Shown here: positions 7,787-17,193 of the stretch, one piece after another | Numbering within the stretch: the first letter of the stretch is position 1 | How the letters are laid out: every line of letters starts with the position of its first letter | From: Limnohabitans sp. | GTDB lineage: Bacteria; Bacteroidota; Bacteroidia; Flavobacteriales; Flavobacteriaceae | DNA: 64,000 nucleotides | Assembly: GCA_030053945.1 (NCBI GenBank) | Contig: JASGCW010000004.1 | Location: 1 to 64,000 of the forward strand | Reading direction: 5' to 3' | Notes under the pieces: model-generated | The model's database searches: none | What the model saw: only the letters and a program-made list of their open reading frames with translations | Told to the model about the DNA's origin: nothing | Translations under genes and position numbers: made by a program

Positions 7787-8737
7787 ATGCAAAAAATATC
7801 TAACAAAGCTAAACAATTCTTACTACTTCTACTTAAACTTTTAATTGTAGGTGGTTCATTTTATTTTATATATGACCGACTTTCAAAGGAGAGTGCTTTG
7901 GAATTTAATAGATTTCAAGAACAAGTTTTGTCTAAGCAGCCTTTTTATACTATACTTTTTATTTTATTATTGTCGTTTATAAATAGGTTTTTAGAAATTT
8001 TAAAATGGCAAAACTTAGTAAAGGTTGTGAGACCAATTACAGTAACTGAGTCGGCTAAACAAGTTTTAGGAGCTTTGACATTTGCACTTTTTACACCCAG
8101 CGGTATAGGGGAGTATGCGGGTAAAGCTTTTTATTTTCCTAAGGATAAAGCTAAAAAAATAATTTTCCTAAACCTTATTTGCAACGGAATTCAATTGGTT
8201 TTAACCATAGTTTTTGGAGTATTGGGCTTGTTGTATTTCAATGCAAATTTTGAAGTACTGCCTTCAAAAATAATTTGGATGCTTTTTGGTGCTTGTGTTT
8301 TACTTTTTGGTGTTTTATGGATGACGAAACAATTAAGTTTTAAAGGGTATTCGATAGAAAAACTAATTCATAAAATAAATAAAATCCCGAAGGCAATTCA
8401 CCAAAAAAATATATTCTTGGGACTATTACGATATATCACTTTTTCACATCAATATTATTTTTTGTTTCTTATGTTTGGTGTTGATTTGCCTTACGGAATT
8501 ATGATGGCAATGATTACATCGGTATATTTTTTAGCCTCGGCATTGCCAACTTTCAATTTTCTAGATTTTGCAGTCAAAGGGAGTGTTGCAGTGTATTTCT
8601 TTGGATTTTTAAAAGTAAACGAATGGATTGTTCTTTTTATTAGTACCTTAATGTGGTTTTTAAATACAGTAATTCCTGTGGTATTAGGGAGTTATTATGT
8701 GTTGAGTTTTAAATTAGCGAAGCCAAAGGAAATCTAA
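7787..8737 (+). CDS. UPF0104 / LPG-synthase-TM-region-like membrane protein
   Basis: 316 residues with about eight hydrophobic segments, the first at ~12-28 (LLLLLKLLIVGGSFYFIYD). A loop with ALTFALFTPSGIGEYAGKA matches the conserved P-x-G-x-G-E/R motif of the family that includes the transmembrane region of lysylphosphatidylglycerol synthase. There is no cytoplasmic synthase domain, so this is the TM-only type, whose function is unknown. It is 6 bases upstream of a glycosyltransferase 2 gene, a pairing common in Bacteroidota, which suggests a role in making or moving a glycolipid. Confidence 0.7.
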   Translation: MQKISNKAKQFLLLLLKLLIVGGSFYFIYDRLSKESALEFNRFQEQVLSKQPFYTILFILLLSFINRFLEILKWQNLVKVVRPITVTESAKQVLGALTFALFTPSGIGEYAGKAFYFPKDKAKKIIFLNLICNGIQLVLTIVFGVLGLLYFNANFEVLPSKIIWMLFGACVLLFGVLWMTKQLSFKGYSIEKLIHKINKIPKAIHQKNIFLGLLRYITFSHQYYFLFLMFGVDLPYGIMMAMITSVYFLASALPTFNFLDFAVKGSVAVYFFGFLKVNEWIVLFISTLMWFLNTVIPVVLGSYYVLSFKLAKPKEI

Positions 8738-8743
8738 TAAATT

Positions 8744-9958
8744 ATGGAATGGTTTATTTTAAGTGTTTATGTTGTTTTGTTGGGATATATTCTCAATATT
8801 TTATGGCTGTGGAAGGGTTTTCATAACGTGAAGCTATTTAAGTCTTCTACTGTTAAACCTATGACAACTTTCACGATTATAATTCCTTTTAGAAATGAAA
8901 CCGAAAATTTGCCCAAACTTTTAGCATCTATTGAAAAACTGGAATATCCTACTAATTTATTTGAAGTGATTTTGGTGGATGATGATTCAACTGATGGATG
9001 GAAGATGGATGATGGAAGATGGAAGATAGAGGATGGAAGATGGAGGATGGAAGATGGAGGATGGAAGATGGTAGATGGAAGATGGAAGATAGAGGATGGA
9101 AGATGGAGGATGGAAGATGGAGGATGGAAGATGGTAGATGGAAGATGGATGATTGTTAAGAATGAAAGGAAAACAAATTCTCCTAAAAAAGATGCTATTA
9201 ATACCGCAATTAAAATAGCTCAAAACGAATGGATTATCACTACAGATGCCGACTGTGTAGTTCCAGAAAAATGGTTGGCTACTTTTGATGCTTTTATTCA
9301 GGAAAATAAAGTGAAGATGGTTGCTTCTGGCGTAATTTATAATTCTCAAAGTAATTTTTTAGAGAATTTTCAACAATTAGATTTGTTGAGTTTACAAGGA
9401 ACCACCATAGGTAGTTTTGGAAATGCTCAGGCTTTTATGTGTAATGGAGCTAATTTTTGTTATAAGAAAGATTTTTTTATAACGTTAAATGGATTTGAAG
9501 GAAACGAAAATATAGCGAGTGGTGATGATGTTTTTTTATTACAAAAGGCTATTGCAAAAGACGCTACTTGTGTTCATTTTTTAAAAAGTCAAGAAGCCAT
9601 CGTAACCACAAACCCAGAAGCAACTTGGAAAGCTTTGTTTTATCAAAGGGTGCGATGGGCTAGTAAGACAGCAAATTATCAAGATATGTATAGCAAGCAG
9701 TTAGGCGTATTTGTATTTTTGATAAATGCACTTTTGATTACTACTTTGGTGTTCCAATTATGGAATGTTTTTGTGTATGCTTTTGCATATAAGGTTTTGG
9801 TTGATTATCTACTTTTTAGGACTACGGTTACTTTTTTTAGATTGCCTTTAAGGAATTTAATTACGTCTAGTTTACTCTATATGTTTTTTTGTACTGCTGT
9901 TGTTGTGTATTCTTTATTTGGGAAATACGAATGGAAGGGAAGAAGGTTTGAAAAGTAA
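8744..9958 (+). CDS. Glycosyltransferase family 2 with an internal minisatellite
   Basis: 404 residues: an N-terminal membrane segment (~5-24), a GT-A domain and two or three C-terminal membrane segments (~310-385). FTIIIPFRNE, VILVDDDSTD (first Asp motif), TTDADCVVP (DxD) and the Q-x-x-R-W signature YQRVRWASK are all present, so the enzyme should be an inner-membrane processive or lipid-linked GT2. Between residues ~85 and ~137 the normal sequence is replaced by a Trp/Asp/Gly/Arg/Met-rich repeat (DGRWKIEDGRWRMEDGGWKM...), including an exact 21-residue tandem duplication. The tract lies in a surface loop between the two Asp motifs, so the enzyme may still work. Probably an operon with the upstream membrane protein. 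Confidence 0.85.
   Translation: MEWFILSVYVVLLGYILNILWLWKGFHNVKLFKSSTVKPMTTFTIIIPFRNETENLPKLLASIEKLEYPTNLFEVILVDDDSTDGWKMDDGRWKIEDGRWRMEDGGWKMVDGRWKIEDGRWRMEDGGWKMVDGRWMIVKNERKTNSPKKDAINTAIKIAQNEWIITTDADCVVPEKWLATFDAFIQENKVKMVASGVIYNSQSNFLENFQQLDLLSLQGTTIGSFGNAQAFMCNGANFCYKKDFFITLNGFEGNENIASGDDVFLLQKAIAKDATCVHFLKSQEAIVTTNPEATWKALFYQRVRWASKTANYQDMYSKQLGVFVFLINALLITTLVFQLWNVFVYAFAYKVLVDYLLFRTTVTFFRLPLRNLITSSLLYMFFCTAVVVYSLFGKYEWKGRRFEK
9020..9145 (+). repeat. 63-bp perfect tandem duplication within a GGAAGAT-rich minisatellite
   Basis: Bases 9020-9082 and 9083-9145 are identical 63-mers, themselves built from 7-bp-like units (ggaagat, ggaggat, ggtagat). The wider tract runs about 8996-9152. All units keep the reading frame of the GT2 gene, giving residues 93-113 and 114-134 as exact copies. 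The strand is strongly purine-biased. Confidence 0.95.
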
Positions 9959-10087
9959 CTCTTAGCTTTTCAATGATTTTTCGTATAGTGTAGAAAAATA
10001 ATTTACATATACTTATTTTGTTTTTAAATATAATCGCAAAAATTAATTTTTTCAGTAAATTTTATCAAACCATCCAAATTAATTAGA

Positions 10088-10095
10088 TACTTTTG
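10088..10095 (+). promoter_or_regulatory. Putative -7 box TACTTTTG
   Basis: Matches TANNTTTG and lies 28 bases before the start codon of the secreted PLD-like gene. No clear -33 TTG at the expected distance. Confidence 0.4.
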
Positions 10096-10123
10096 TAGAC
10101 TGCCCTAATTTTAAAGATGTGAT

Positions 10124-11776
10124 ATGGTAACAAAACTACTTGGTATTATTTTTTGGTGTTTTTTGATTTCTTTTTCTTCTTATAGTCAAGAAGTTGTTAT
10201 TTCTGAAAACGGATTGGTTTCGAAACATTATACTGACAAAGTTGAAATTAACTTTAATCAAAAAGATATTGATTTTAGTTTCATTAAAGCGTATGATGCT
10301 TCAACTAATGCTGAGTTAAAAACTAATTTTGACGAAAGTCGGTTTCAAGTATATACTTCAAAACCTGGGCAAATCATAAAAGTAGAATATTTGGAAAATA
10401 ATATTTTTCAAACAGCTTATTTAGCGTCAAAATCACTTTCCACAGGAACTATCAATGTGTATTTTAACCATCCTGTAGATACTAGTGTTGCGACAACTGG
10501 AAATAATGCGGTAAATCTCGGAAACACTGTAGATACCAAGTTAATTCAGTTAATAGATGCTTGTCAGGCTACATTAGATATAGCAATTTATAATTCTTCG
10601 TCTCCATCTTCATCAACAGGGATTGCTGGAGCGATAAATAGAGCTTATGCTCGAGGGGTTCAGATTAGAGTTATTTATGAAAATTCTACGACAAGTTCTA
10701 GTCCAATGATTCCGTTATTGAATGCTGGAATTCCTACACTAGCAAGTCCAGTAGGAACAAGCTACGGGATTATGCATAATAAGTTTGTGATTTTTGATGC
10801 AGATAATGCAGATGCTAATATTCCATTAGTGTGGACTGGTTCTACAAACTGGACTGTGGCACAAATTGATGGACCTGATACAAACAATGTAATCACTATT
10901 CAGGATCAAGCTTTAGCTCAAGGGTATAAAATTGAATTTGAAGAAATGTGGGGTAGTAATACAATGACGCCAAACTCTGTAAATTCTAAATTTGGTCAAT
11001 TTAAAACAAATAATACTCCACATAGTTATATTATTGGTGGAAAAACGGTTGAGAGTTACTTTAGCCCATCTGATGGGGTAAATGCGAAAATCATTAGCAC
11101 TATTAACTCAGCAAATAGTGATATTAATGTCGCAACAATGATTATGACCAGAAGTGACATTGCTAATGCTATTATAACAAAGTATAATTCAGGAATTACA
11201 AATACAAATGTTTTAGTAGATAGTCAAGTGCCTACAGGAACACAATTGCCTAATTTGCAAACGAATCTAGCATTAAATCACGCAGTACCTTATAGTGTTA
11301 CTAATGCAATTATGCATCATAAGTTTGTTGTGGTTGATAATTTTAATTCTTCTTCAGATCCACAAGTTTTATTAGGTTCGCATAATTGGACAAGCTCAGC
11401 AGAAACTAAGAATGATGAAAATACATTGATTGTACATGATTCAAAAATTGCAAACCAGTATTATCAAGCATTTGTTTATTTATATAATTTGTCTAGTGGA
11501 GTTTTGAAGGTTGAAGAATTTGATAATTCAACAAGTGCATTTGCGCTTTATCCCAATCCAACTAGTGATATTCTTCATATAAAAAACAAAGATGAAATTG
11601 GTTTAAGTGAAGTTAGTATTTCGGTTTCTGATTTGCTAGGTAAAAATGTTTATAGAAAAGAATTTAATCAATTTCAAAATGAAGAAATTGATTTTTCAAA
11701 TCAGCAAAAAGGCATCTATATTTTAGAAATTAAATCGGGAGTTTTTAGTAAGAAGTATAAACTTTTTGTTCAATAA
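10124..11776 (+). CDS. Secreted phospholipase D-like protein with T9SS sorting domain
   Basis: 550 residues with an N-terminal signal peptide (about residues 1-22, ending SSYSQ). Two HKD-type motifs are visible: MHNKFVIFD near residue 217 and MHHKFVVVD near residue 398, each followed by a G-S-x-N-W-T segment (TGSTNWT, LGSHNWT). This is the paired arrangement of the phospholipase D/nuclease superfamily. The last ~75 residues (FALYPNPTSDILHI...GIYILEIKSG...KKYKLFV) are a type A C-terminal sorting domain, so the protein is exported through T9SS and released or anchored at the surface. Whether it cleaves phospholipid or nucleic acid cannot be told; non-specific nuclease is equally possible. Confidence 0.88.
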   Translation: MVTKLLGIIFWCFLISFSSYSQEVVISENGLVSKHYTDKVEINFNQKDIDFSFIKAYDASTNAELKTNFDESRFQVYTSKPGQIIKVEYLENNIFQTAYLASKSLSTGTINVYFNHPVDTSVATTGNNAVNLGNTVDTKLIQLIDACQATLDIAIYNSSSPSSSTGIAGAINRAYARGVQIRVIYENSTTSSSPMIPLLNAGIPTLASPVGTSYGIMHNKFVIFDADNADANIPLVWTGSTNWTVAQIDGPDTNNVITIQDQALAQGYKIEFEEMWGSNTMTPNSVNSKFGQFKTNNTPHSYIIGGKTVESYFSPSDGVNAKIISTINSANSDINVATMIMTRSDIANAIITKYNSGITNTNVLVDSQVPTGTQLPNLQTNLALNHAVPYSVTNAIMHHKFVVVDNFNSSSDPQVLLGSHNWTSSAETKNDENTLIVHDSKIANQYYQAFVYLYNLSSGVLKVEEFDNSTSAFALYPNPTSDILHIKNKDEIGLSEVSISVSDLLGKNVYRKEFNQFQNEEIDFSNQQKGIYILEIKSGVFSKKYKLFVQ

Positions 11777-11777
11777 T

Positions 11778-12257
11778 TTATTTTAAAATAATTGGAACTT
11801 CAAATTCCGATTTGATTTTTATTCCTCTTTTTATTGCTGGTTCTACTTTAGGGAAATTAATTAACTTGGTTTGAAGTAAACTATCTACACTTGTAGTGTT
11901 ATATTCTTGAAGGTTGCCAGTAGAGAAAATAGGTTTAAATTTTAAATCCCCATCGGGAAATACTGTTACCCTCACTTTGATTGTGTCGAGATTTGGGTAG
12001 TTTTTTTGAATAGTATCGTTAGTGATTCTTTTGTAAAGATTTAGTTTGATGTAATCAAAAAAACAGGCTTCACAAAGTTTCTTGTCTTCAATAGAATCAC
12101 AATAGCTTGTGCTAGGCATTGCATCTACTTTTTTCCAATCAATTTTTTTTAGTTCTTCTTGTAATAAAACATCTTTATTGGGTGTTTTTTTTTCAAAAAA
12201 TTGACAACTCGAAAGGGTTAGGAATGAAAAAAAAGAAAGTAATACTATTCTTGCCAT
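11778..12257 (-). CDS. Lipoprotein of unknown function
   Basis: 159 residues. MARIVLLSFFSFLTLSSC is a lipoprotein signal peptide (Cys18). The C-terminal half (KVRVTVFPDGDLKFKPIF ... LINFPKVEPAIKRGIKIKS) vaguely resembles the TonB C-terminal fold seen in two other proteins of this window, but the match is weak and the family is uncertain. A Cys pair (CDSIEDKKLCEACF) could bind metal or form a disulfide. Its stop lies 1 base from that of the convergent PLD-like gene, with no terminator hairpin between them. Confidence 0.7.
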   Translation of the reverse strand: MARIVLLSFFSFLTLSSCQFFEKKTPNKDVLLQEELKKIDWKKVDAMPSTSYCDSIEDKKLCEACFFDYIKLNLYKRITNDTIQKNYPNLDTIKVRVTVFPDGDLKFKPIFSTGNLQEYNTTSVDSLLQTKLINFPKVEPAIKRGIKIKSEFEVPIILK

Positions 12258-12320
12258 TTAATTACTATTGATGAAACTAATTATTAAATTTAGCTTCAAA
12301 AATACTAAAAATATATTGAA

Positions 12321-12824
12321 ATGGATTTTTTATTGTTCATACTAGGTTTTGTCTGTGTCGTAGTAGGAGTATTTGGTAGTTTCTTGCCTGTTTTGCCAGG
12401 ACCAACATTAGGGTGGGTTGGATTGCTTTTACTCTATTTAACAAATGTTGTTCCTAATAATTACTGGGTTTTGGGGATTACGCTGCTGATAACATTGATT
12501 TCTATGGTTTTGGATTATGTTATTCCAGCAAAAGGGACTAAAAAATTTGGAGGAAGTAAATTTGGTGTTTGGGGAACTAACATCGGGATGATTGTTGGTT
12601 TCTTTATTCCTGTGCCTTTTGGATTTGTAATAGGTGCTTTTGTAGGAGCTCTAGTTGGGGAGTTATTTTTTGGAGAACAAAATCATAAAACCGCTTTAAA
12701 ATCGGCTACAGGTTCGTTTTTAGGTTTTTTGGCATCTAGTTTTATCAAGTTCTTTATATCAATTATTTTTTTAGGGATATTTGTTTGTGTGGCTTGGCAA
12801 AATAGAGCGTTGTTTACGATATAA
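12321..12824 (+). CDS. DUF456 family membrane protein
   Basis: 167 residues with four or more hydrophobic segments rich in glycine. GFVCVVVGVFGSFLPVLPGP at the start and GSKFGVWGTNIGMIVGFF, GAFVGALVGELF in the middle match the DUF456 family, small inner-membrane proteins with glycine-zipper helices and unknown function. Divergent from the lipoprotein upstream (63-base gap) and closed downstream by a clear bidirectional terminator. Confidence 0.85.
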   Translation: MDFLLFILGFVCVVVGVFGSFLPVLPGPTLGWVGLLLLYLTNVVPNNYWVLGITLLITLISMVLDYVIPAKGTKKFGGSKFGVWGTNIGMIVGFFIPVPFGFVIGAFVGALVGELFFGEQNHKTALKSATGSFLGFLASSFIKFFISIIFLGIFVCVAWQNRALFTI

Positions 12825-12830
12825 AAATAT

Positions 12831-12856
12831 AAAAGCTCCTAATTTAAGGAGCTTTT
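12831..12856. terminator. Bidirectional terminator
   Basis: AAAAGCTCCT-AATTTA-AGGAGCTTTT, a perfect 10-bp stem with A and T flanks, between the convergent DUF456 and TlpA-like genes. Confidence 0.85.
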
Positions 12857-12871
12857 AAGTAATAAAAGTTA

Positions 12872-13855
12872 TTATTTAACAACTGAGTTTAACAAATTTG
12901 CTAGTTCAGGCGAAGACGGTCTTGGTGCATCAGCATTAACAACTTTTCCATCAGGACCTATTAATATAAATCTTGGAATAGATTGAATGCCAAATGCCAC
13001 AGTAAAATCAGAATTCCAATCTTTGTCTGCCATTAATTGGATTCCTCCAAGTTGTTTTTCAGTTACAAAATTTTTCCATTTATCGTGGTCTTTCATTGCA
13101 TCTATAGATAAACTAACAAACTCGATGTTTTTTCCGTGAAACGCTTCTTCGGTTTTTTTCAAAGAAGGAATTTCAGCTCTGCAAGGGCCACACCAAGTTG
13201 CCCATACATCTATATAAACATATTTACCTCTCAAATCTTCAAGTTTTGTAGTGCCTCCTTTGTGGTTTTCATAATTAAATCCTGGGGCGATTTGGCCATT
13301 AAGTTTTTTATTTCCAAGAGACTTTTTTACATAATTTGTAAGTCCAGCAAATTCCATTTCGCTGATTTTCTTAAATTCATCTACAAATTTTGTATTTAAA
13401 TCTTTTGGAATTCCACCAAAAACTTTTTCTTTTAGTTTGTTAACTTCAGTATTTATTGATGCTTCATCACTAGCGTTTATTATTGATTCGAAATCTTTTT
13501 CGTTTCGTTCCGCTAAACGTTTCGCTAAATAATTGTTTTCTTTAGCGCCTTTGCCAGTGTATTTTAATGTTTTATCAAAGTCTTTATAATCTAAAGTTGC
13601 TTTCAAGTCGTTATCTTTAGTTAAGTATAACTGTGTGAATTGCTCTCCTAATTGTAGCTGATAAAATCCATCAGCTGCATCAGTACCTAATTCAATTTTA
13701 TAAACACCATCTTTTCCCGTAAATTCTTTCTTAGTAGCTCTATTTCCAATTGTTATTTTGTCGGAAGGAGCATTTTTTGCTGTAAATTGAAGCTTAATTT
13801 GCGAAATCCCAAATTGAGAAACAACAAGTAGCCCCAATAGTAATATTTTTTTCAT
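12872..13855 (-). CDS. TlpA-family thiol:disulfide oxidoreductase
   Basis: 327 residues with an N-terminal signal peptide (~1-18). Residues ~20-110 look like the β-rich DUF4369-type domain often found in front of Bacteroidota thioredoxins (KNAPSDKITIGNRATKKEF). The C-terminal ~140 residues are a thioredoxin fold with the active site WATWCGPCRAE and the cis-Pro segment IQSIPRFILIGPDGK. It should act in the periplasm, reducing or exchanging disulfides, for example in cytochrome c maturation or oxidative-stress defence. Transcribed away from aspS with 103 bases between the two starts. Confidence 0.88.
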   Translation of the reverse strand: MKKILLLGLLVVSQFGISQIKLQFTAKNAPSDKITIGNRATKKEFTGKDGVYKIELGTDAADGFYQLQLGEQFTQLYLTKDNDLKATLDYKDFDKTLKYTGKGAKENNYLAKRLAERNEKDFESIINASDEASINTEVNKLKEKVFGGIPKDLNTKFVDEFKKISEMEFAGLTNYVKKSLGNKKLNGQIAPGFNYENHKGGTTKLEDLRGKYVYIDVWATWCGPCRAEIPSLKKTEEAFHGKNIEFVSLSIDAMKDHDKWKNFVTEKQLGGIQLMADKDWNSDFTVAFGIQSIPRFILIGPDGKVVNADAPRPSSPELANLLNSVVK

Positions 13856-13935
13856 AATAATTTGATTTGATTAAGCTAATGTAAATAAAATAAATGTTGC
13901 ACCTATAATACGTATAAAATTTTTATGATTTTATT

Positions 13936-13943
13936 TACATTTG
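13936..13943 (+). promoter_or_regulatory. Putative -7 box TACATTTG for aspS
   Basis: Exact TANNTTTG, 15 bases before the aspS ATG; a TTG start further upstream (13941) would overlap the box and is rejected. No clear -33 TTG. Confidence 0.5.
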
Positions 13944-13958
13944 CCAAAAATTATAATA

Positions 13959-15713
13959 ATGTACAGAAGTCATAATTGTGGCCAATTAAATGCGTCACAT
14001 ATAAATACAGAAGTTACTTTAGCTGGTTGGGTGCAAAAATCGCGTGATAAAGGGTTTATGATTTGGGTCGATTTACGTGATCGATATGGAATTACCCAAT
14101 TGATTTTTGACGAAAGTCGTACAGATAAAGCGGTAATGGAATTAGCTAAAACTTTGGGGCGTGAATTTGTAGTTCAAGTAAAAGGAACTGTAATAGAGCG
14201 TGAATCTAAGAATCCTAATATGGCTACTGGTGATATTGAAATCTTGGTAAATGAATTAAATGTTTTAAACCAAGCACAATTACCACCATTTACAATTGAA
14301 GACGAAACAGATGGAGGAGAAGAATTACGTATGAAATATCGCTATTTAGACATACGTCGTAATCCAGTGAAAAATAGTTTGTTATTCCGTCACCGTGTGG
14401 CAATGGAAGTGAGAAACTATTTATCTAACGAAGGTTTTTGCGAAGTAGAAACACCTTATTTAATCAAATCTACTCCTGAAGGAGCTCGTGATTTTGTGGT
14501 GCCAAGCCGTATGAATCCAGGGCAATTTTATGCGTTACCTCAATCGCCACAAACATTCAAGCAGTTGTTGATGGTAGGTGGTATGGATAAATATTTCCAA
14601 ATTGTGAAATGTTTCCGTGACGAGGATTTACGTGCAGACCGCCAACCTGAATTTACTCAGATAGATTGCGAAATGGCATTTGTGGAACAGGAAGATATTT
14701 TGAATATGTTCGAAGGGTTGACACGTCATTTGTTGAAAGAAATAAAAGGAATCGAAGTAGAGAAATTCCCAAGAATTACTTACGAATATGCAATGAAAAC
14801 CTATGGTAATGATAAACCAGACATTCGTTTCGGGATGGAATTTGGGGAGTTAAATGCCGTAGCACAACACAAAGATTTTGGCGTTTTTAATTCGGCAGAA
14901 TTAGTAGTGGGTATAGCTGTTCCAGGCGGAGCGTCTTACACCCGTAAAGAGATTGATGCGTTAATAGATTGGGTAAAACGTCCACAAATAGGTGCTTCAG
15001 GAATGGTATATTGTAAATATGAAGCTGATGGAAGTTTAAAATCCTCTGTAGATAAATTTTACGATCAAGAAGATTTGAAAAAGTGGGCTGAAGCTACTAA
15101 AGCTAATCCGGGTGATATCATTTTTGTATTGTCTGGTCCTGCGGATAAAACTCGTGGACAGTTGAGCGCATTACGTATGGAATTAGGTAACCGTTTAGGA
15201 TTGCGTAAGCCAGATGAGTTTGCGCCTTTATGGGTTGTCGATTTCCCTTTGTTAGAATGGGATGAAGAAAGTGCTCGTTTCCACGCAATGCACCATCCAT
15301 TTACATCACCAAAACCAGAAGATTTCCATTTAATTAGTACAGAGCCAGGAAAAATTCGTGCCAATGCTTATGATATGGTGTTGAATGGAAATGAAATAGG
15401 CGGAGGGTCTATTCGTATTCACGATAAAGAGTTACAAGCTAGAATGTTTGAATTATTAGGCTTTACGAAAGAAGAAGCTGAAAACCAATTTGGATTCTTG
15501 ATGAATGCCTTCCAATATGGAGCACCACCTCACGGCGGGTTAGCGTTCGGGTTGGATAGATTGGTAGCAATTTTAGGTGGACAAGAAACGATTCGTGATT
15601 TTATCGCATTCCCTAAAAATAATTCAGGTCGCGATGTAATGATTGATGCGCCTTCGGTTTTAGATGATAAGCAATTAGAAGAGCTTTTTATCAAATCTAA
15701 TGTGCCTAACTAA
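13959..15713 (+). CDS. aspS: Aspartyl-tRNA synthetase
   Basis: 584 residues from the ATG at 13959 ([14 protein letters not shown]), the expected bacterial AspRS N-terminus. It charges tRNA-Asp with aspartate. An N-terminal OB-fold anticodon-binding domain ([20 protein letters not shown]) is followed by the class II catalytic core: motif 2 [17 protein letters not shown] and motif 3 [15 protein letters not shown]. The bacterial insertion (GAD-like) domain lies between them. The final [11 protein letters not shown]...A-P motif is also typical. It is followed, with stop and start overlapping (TAATG), by a Crp-family regulator gene. Confidence 0.97.
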   Translation: MYRSHNCGQLNASHINTEVTLAGWVQKSRDKGFMIWVDLRDRYGITQLIFDESRTDKAVMELAKTLGREFVVQVKGTVIERESKNPNMATGDIEILVNELNVLNQAQLPPFTIEDETDGGEELRMKYRYLDIRRNPVKNSLLFRHRVAMEVRNYLSNEGFCEVETPYLIKSTPEGARDFVVPSRMNPGQFYALPQSPQTFKQLLMVGGMDKYFQIVKCFRDEDLRADRQPEFTQIDCEMAFVEQEDILNMFEGLTRHLLKEIKGIEVEKFPRITYEYAMKTYGNDKPDIRFGMEFGELNAVAQHKDFGVFNSAELVVGIAVPGGASYTRKEIDALIDWVKRPQIGASGMVYCKYEADGSLKSSVDKFYDQEDLKKWAEATKANPGDIIFVLSGPADKTRGQLSALRMELGNRLGLRKPDEFAPLWVVDFPLLEWDEESARFHAMHHPFTSPKPEDFHLISTEPGKIRANAYDMVLNGNEIGGGSIRIHDKELQARMFELLGFTKEEAENQFGFLMNAFQYGAPPHGGLAFGLDRLVAILGGQETIRDFIAFPKNNSGRDVMIDAPSVLDDKQLEELFIKSNVPN

Positions 15714-16252
15714 TGCAAAACCAACTTTATCAAATTTTTCAAGAACACGAACTTTTTGAAAAAAAGATAGAGTTAAAACGTAATGAGTTTTTAGTAGAAA
15801 AAGGAGTTACAGATACTAATATTTACTTTGTTGAGGACGGAAGTTTGAAAATTTCCGTCTTTAATAAAGAAGAACAAATCATCCGATTTGGCTATACTAA
15901 TAACTTTATTGTCGCTTTAGACTCATTTATTTCTGAAAAACCTACTGAGTTTTACATTCAAGCGATAAAAAAAGCTTCAATATTTGTTGCTTCCAAAAAG
16001 AAATTTCAAGAATTTATACAGGCTGATATAAAACACCTTCAATTGTGGAATAAAATATTAGAAGATTTGATTCTACAACAAATAGAAAGAGAAAAAGATT
16101 TGCTTTTAACCACTACTAAAGAGCGTTATTTAAAAGTTCTAAAGCGGAATCCGAATGTTTTTCAAGAAATACCACATAAGCTTATTGCTAATTATCTTAG
16201 GATGTCGCCCGAAACATTATCTCGTTTAAAAAGTCTTGATTTACATCAATAG
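15713..16252 (+). CDS. Crp/Fnr-family transcriptional regulator
   Basis: 179 residues. The N-terminal ~115 residues have the cyclic-nucleotide-binding-like β-roll (FVEDGSLKISVFNKEEQIIRF, with FIVALDSFI). The C-terminal end has a helix-turn-helix (ELPHKLIANYLRM-type: IPHKLIANYLRMSPETLSRL). The ligand is not evident: the usual cAMP-binding Arg/Glu pocket is absent, as in most Bacteroidota members. It overlaps the aspS stop by one base and is therefore likely co-transcribed. A DinB gene follows 45 bases later, a possible target or partner. Confidence 0.82.
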   Translation: MQNQLYQIFQEHELFEKKIELKRNEFLVEKGVTDTNIYFVEDGSLKISVFNKEEQIIRFGYTNNFIVALDSFISEKPTEFYIQAIKKASIFVASKKKFQEFIQADIKHLQLWNKILEDLILQQIEREKDLLLTTTKERYLKVLKRNPNVFQEIPHKLIANYLRMSPETLSRLKSLDLHQ

Positions 16253-16297
16253 TTTCAAAAAGAGGATTGATTTATTTTGTGTTGTAAAATTAATAAA

Positions 16298-16855
16298 ATG
16301 ACACAGCCAATTTCTCAACTCAAAAAAGAACTAACAAATCATATTGATAAAGCAATTCAACTAACTCATAAATTGCAACAGCTTTCTTTAGAAGAGCTTA
16401 CATGGAGAGAATCTCCTAAATCTTGGAATATCCTAGAATGTATTGAACATTTGAATCGTTATGGGGGCTTTTATTTATCAGAGATAGAAAAAGAAATAAT
16501 AGCTTCAAAATACGATTTCGAAAGTGATTTTAAATCAGGATGGCTTGGAAATTACTTTGCCGAAAGTATGTTGCCTAATGCTAAAAATAAAGCTATGAAA
16601 ACCTTTAAAAATAAAAATCCTTTAGGTGCAAGTTTAGATAGATCAGTGATTGAAGTTTTTTTTAACCAGCAACAACAATTGTTGCTTTTGTTCAAGGATG
16701 CTGAAACGGTAAGTTGGAATAAAACGAAAGTAAAAATAAGTATAGCTAAATGGATTAAAATCAGGTTAGGCGACACATTTCGTTTTATGATTTATCATAA
16801 TACACGTCATTGTAATCAGATAGGAAAAATTTTAAAAAATCATAGCGCGATTTGA
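16298..16855 (+). CDS. DinB-family protein
   Basis: 185 residues from the ATG at 16298; the frame extends to a TTG at 16277 but MTQPISQLKKEL is the usual start. All-helical four-helix-bundle of the DinB/YfiT type. The three metal-binding His are visible: one in CIEHLNRYG and two in YHNTRHCNQI. LEELTWRESPKSWNILE matches the common W-S-P-x-x-W-S-x-x-E pattern. DinB-like proteins are metal-dependent, often thiol transferases; substrate unknown. Confidence 0.82.
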   Translation: MTQPISQLKKELTNHIDKAIQLTHKLQQLSLEELTWRESPKSWNILECIEHLNRYGGFYLSEIEKEIIASKYDFESDFKSGWLGNYFAESMLPNAKNKAMKTFKNKNPLGASLDRSVIEVFFNQQQQLLLLFKDAETVSWNKTKVKISIAKWIKIRLGDTFRFMIYHNTRHCNQIGKILKNHSAI

Positions 16856-16894
16856 AAATGTTTTGATAAAACTTTTTTATTTCAATAAAAAGTA

Positions 16895-16902
16895 TATCTT
16901 TG
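16895..16902 (+). promoter_or_regulatory. Putative -7 box TATCTTTG for the cold-shock gene
   Basis: Exact TANNTTTG, 28 bases upstream of the start codon, in an AT-rich leader ending TTTATTTTTTTTTA. No well-placed -33. Confidence 0.55.
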
Positions 16903-16929
16903 ATTAATTATTAATTTATTTTTTTTTAA

Positions 16930-17127
16930 ATGCGCACAGGCAAAGTAAAATTTTTTGTTGCATCCAAAGGATTTGGATTCATTACTGATGATGAAACAGG
17001 AGTAGATATTTTTGTTCACATCACAGGATCAAACGGTGTAGAGTTACAAGAAGGTCAAAAAGTAACTTTCACTGAAGAAGACGGACGTAAAGGTAAAGTG
17101 GCTACTCACGTTGTAGTAGTTGGCTAA
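16930..17127 (+). CDS. Cold-shock-domain protein
   Basis: 65 residues, the standard CspA size. It has the nucleic-acid-binding RNP1 and RNP2 motifs: KGFGFIT (residues ~13-19) and IFVHI (~28-32). KVKFFVASKGFG differs slightly from the usual KWFNxxKGFG in having Val-Ala instead of Asn-x. It binds single-stranded RNA/DNA and acts as an RNA chaperone. Monocistronic, with its own -7 box and a strong terminator downstream. Confidence 0.92.
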   Translation: MRTGKVKFFVASKGFGFITDDETGVDIFVHITGSNGVELQEGQKVTFTEEDGRKGKVATHVVVVG

Positions 17128-17164
17128 TTATATAAAGTATTTTTAGATTACCAGAATGAAGGTT

Positions 17165-17192
17165 AAACCACGTCTATAGACGTGGTTTTTTT
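17165..17192. terminator. Bidirectional terminator
   Basis: AAACCACGTC-TATA-GACGTGGTTT followed by T4; a 10-bp stem between the cold-shock gene and the convergent tadA gene. Confidence 0.9.
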
Positions 17193-17193
17193 G

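Noticed and set aside
8987..9349. Minus-strand open frame in the GT2 minisatellite
   Set aside because: Its open state comes from the repeat tract itself (Pro/Ser-rich mirror translation); the plus strand has the GT2 motifs.
13941..13958. TTG start for aspS
   Set aside because: It falls inside the -7 box; the ATG at 13959 gives the conserved N-terminus.
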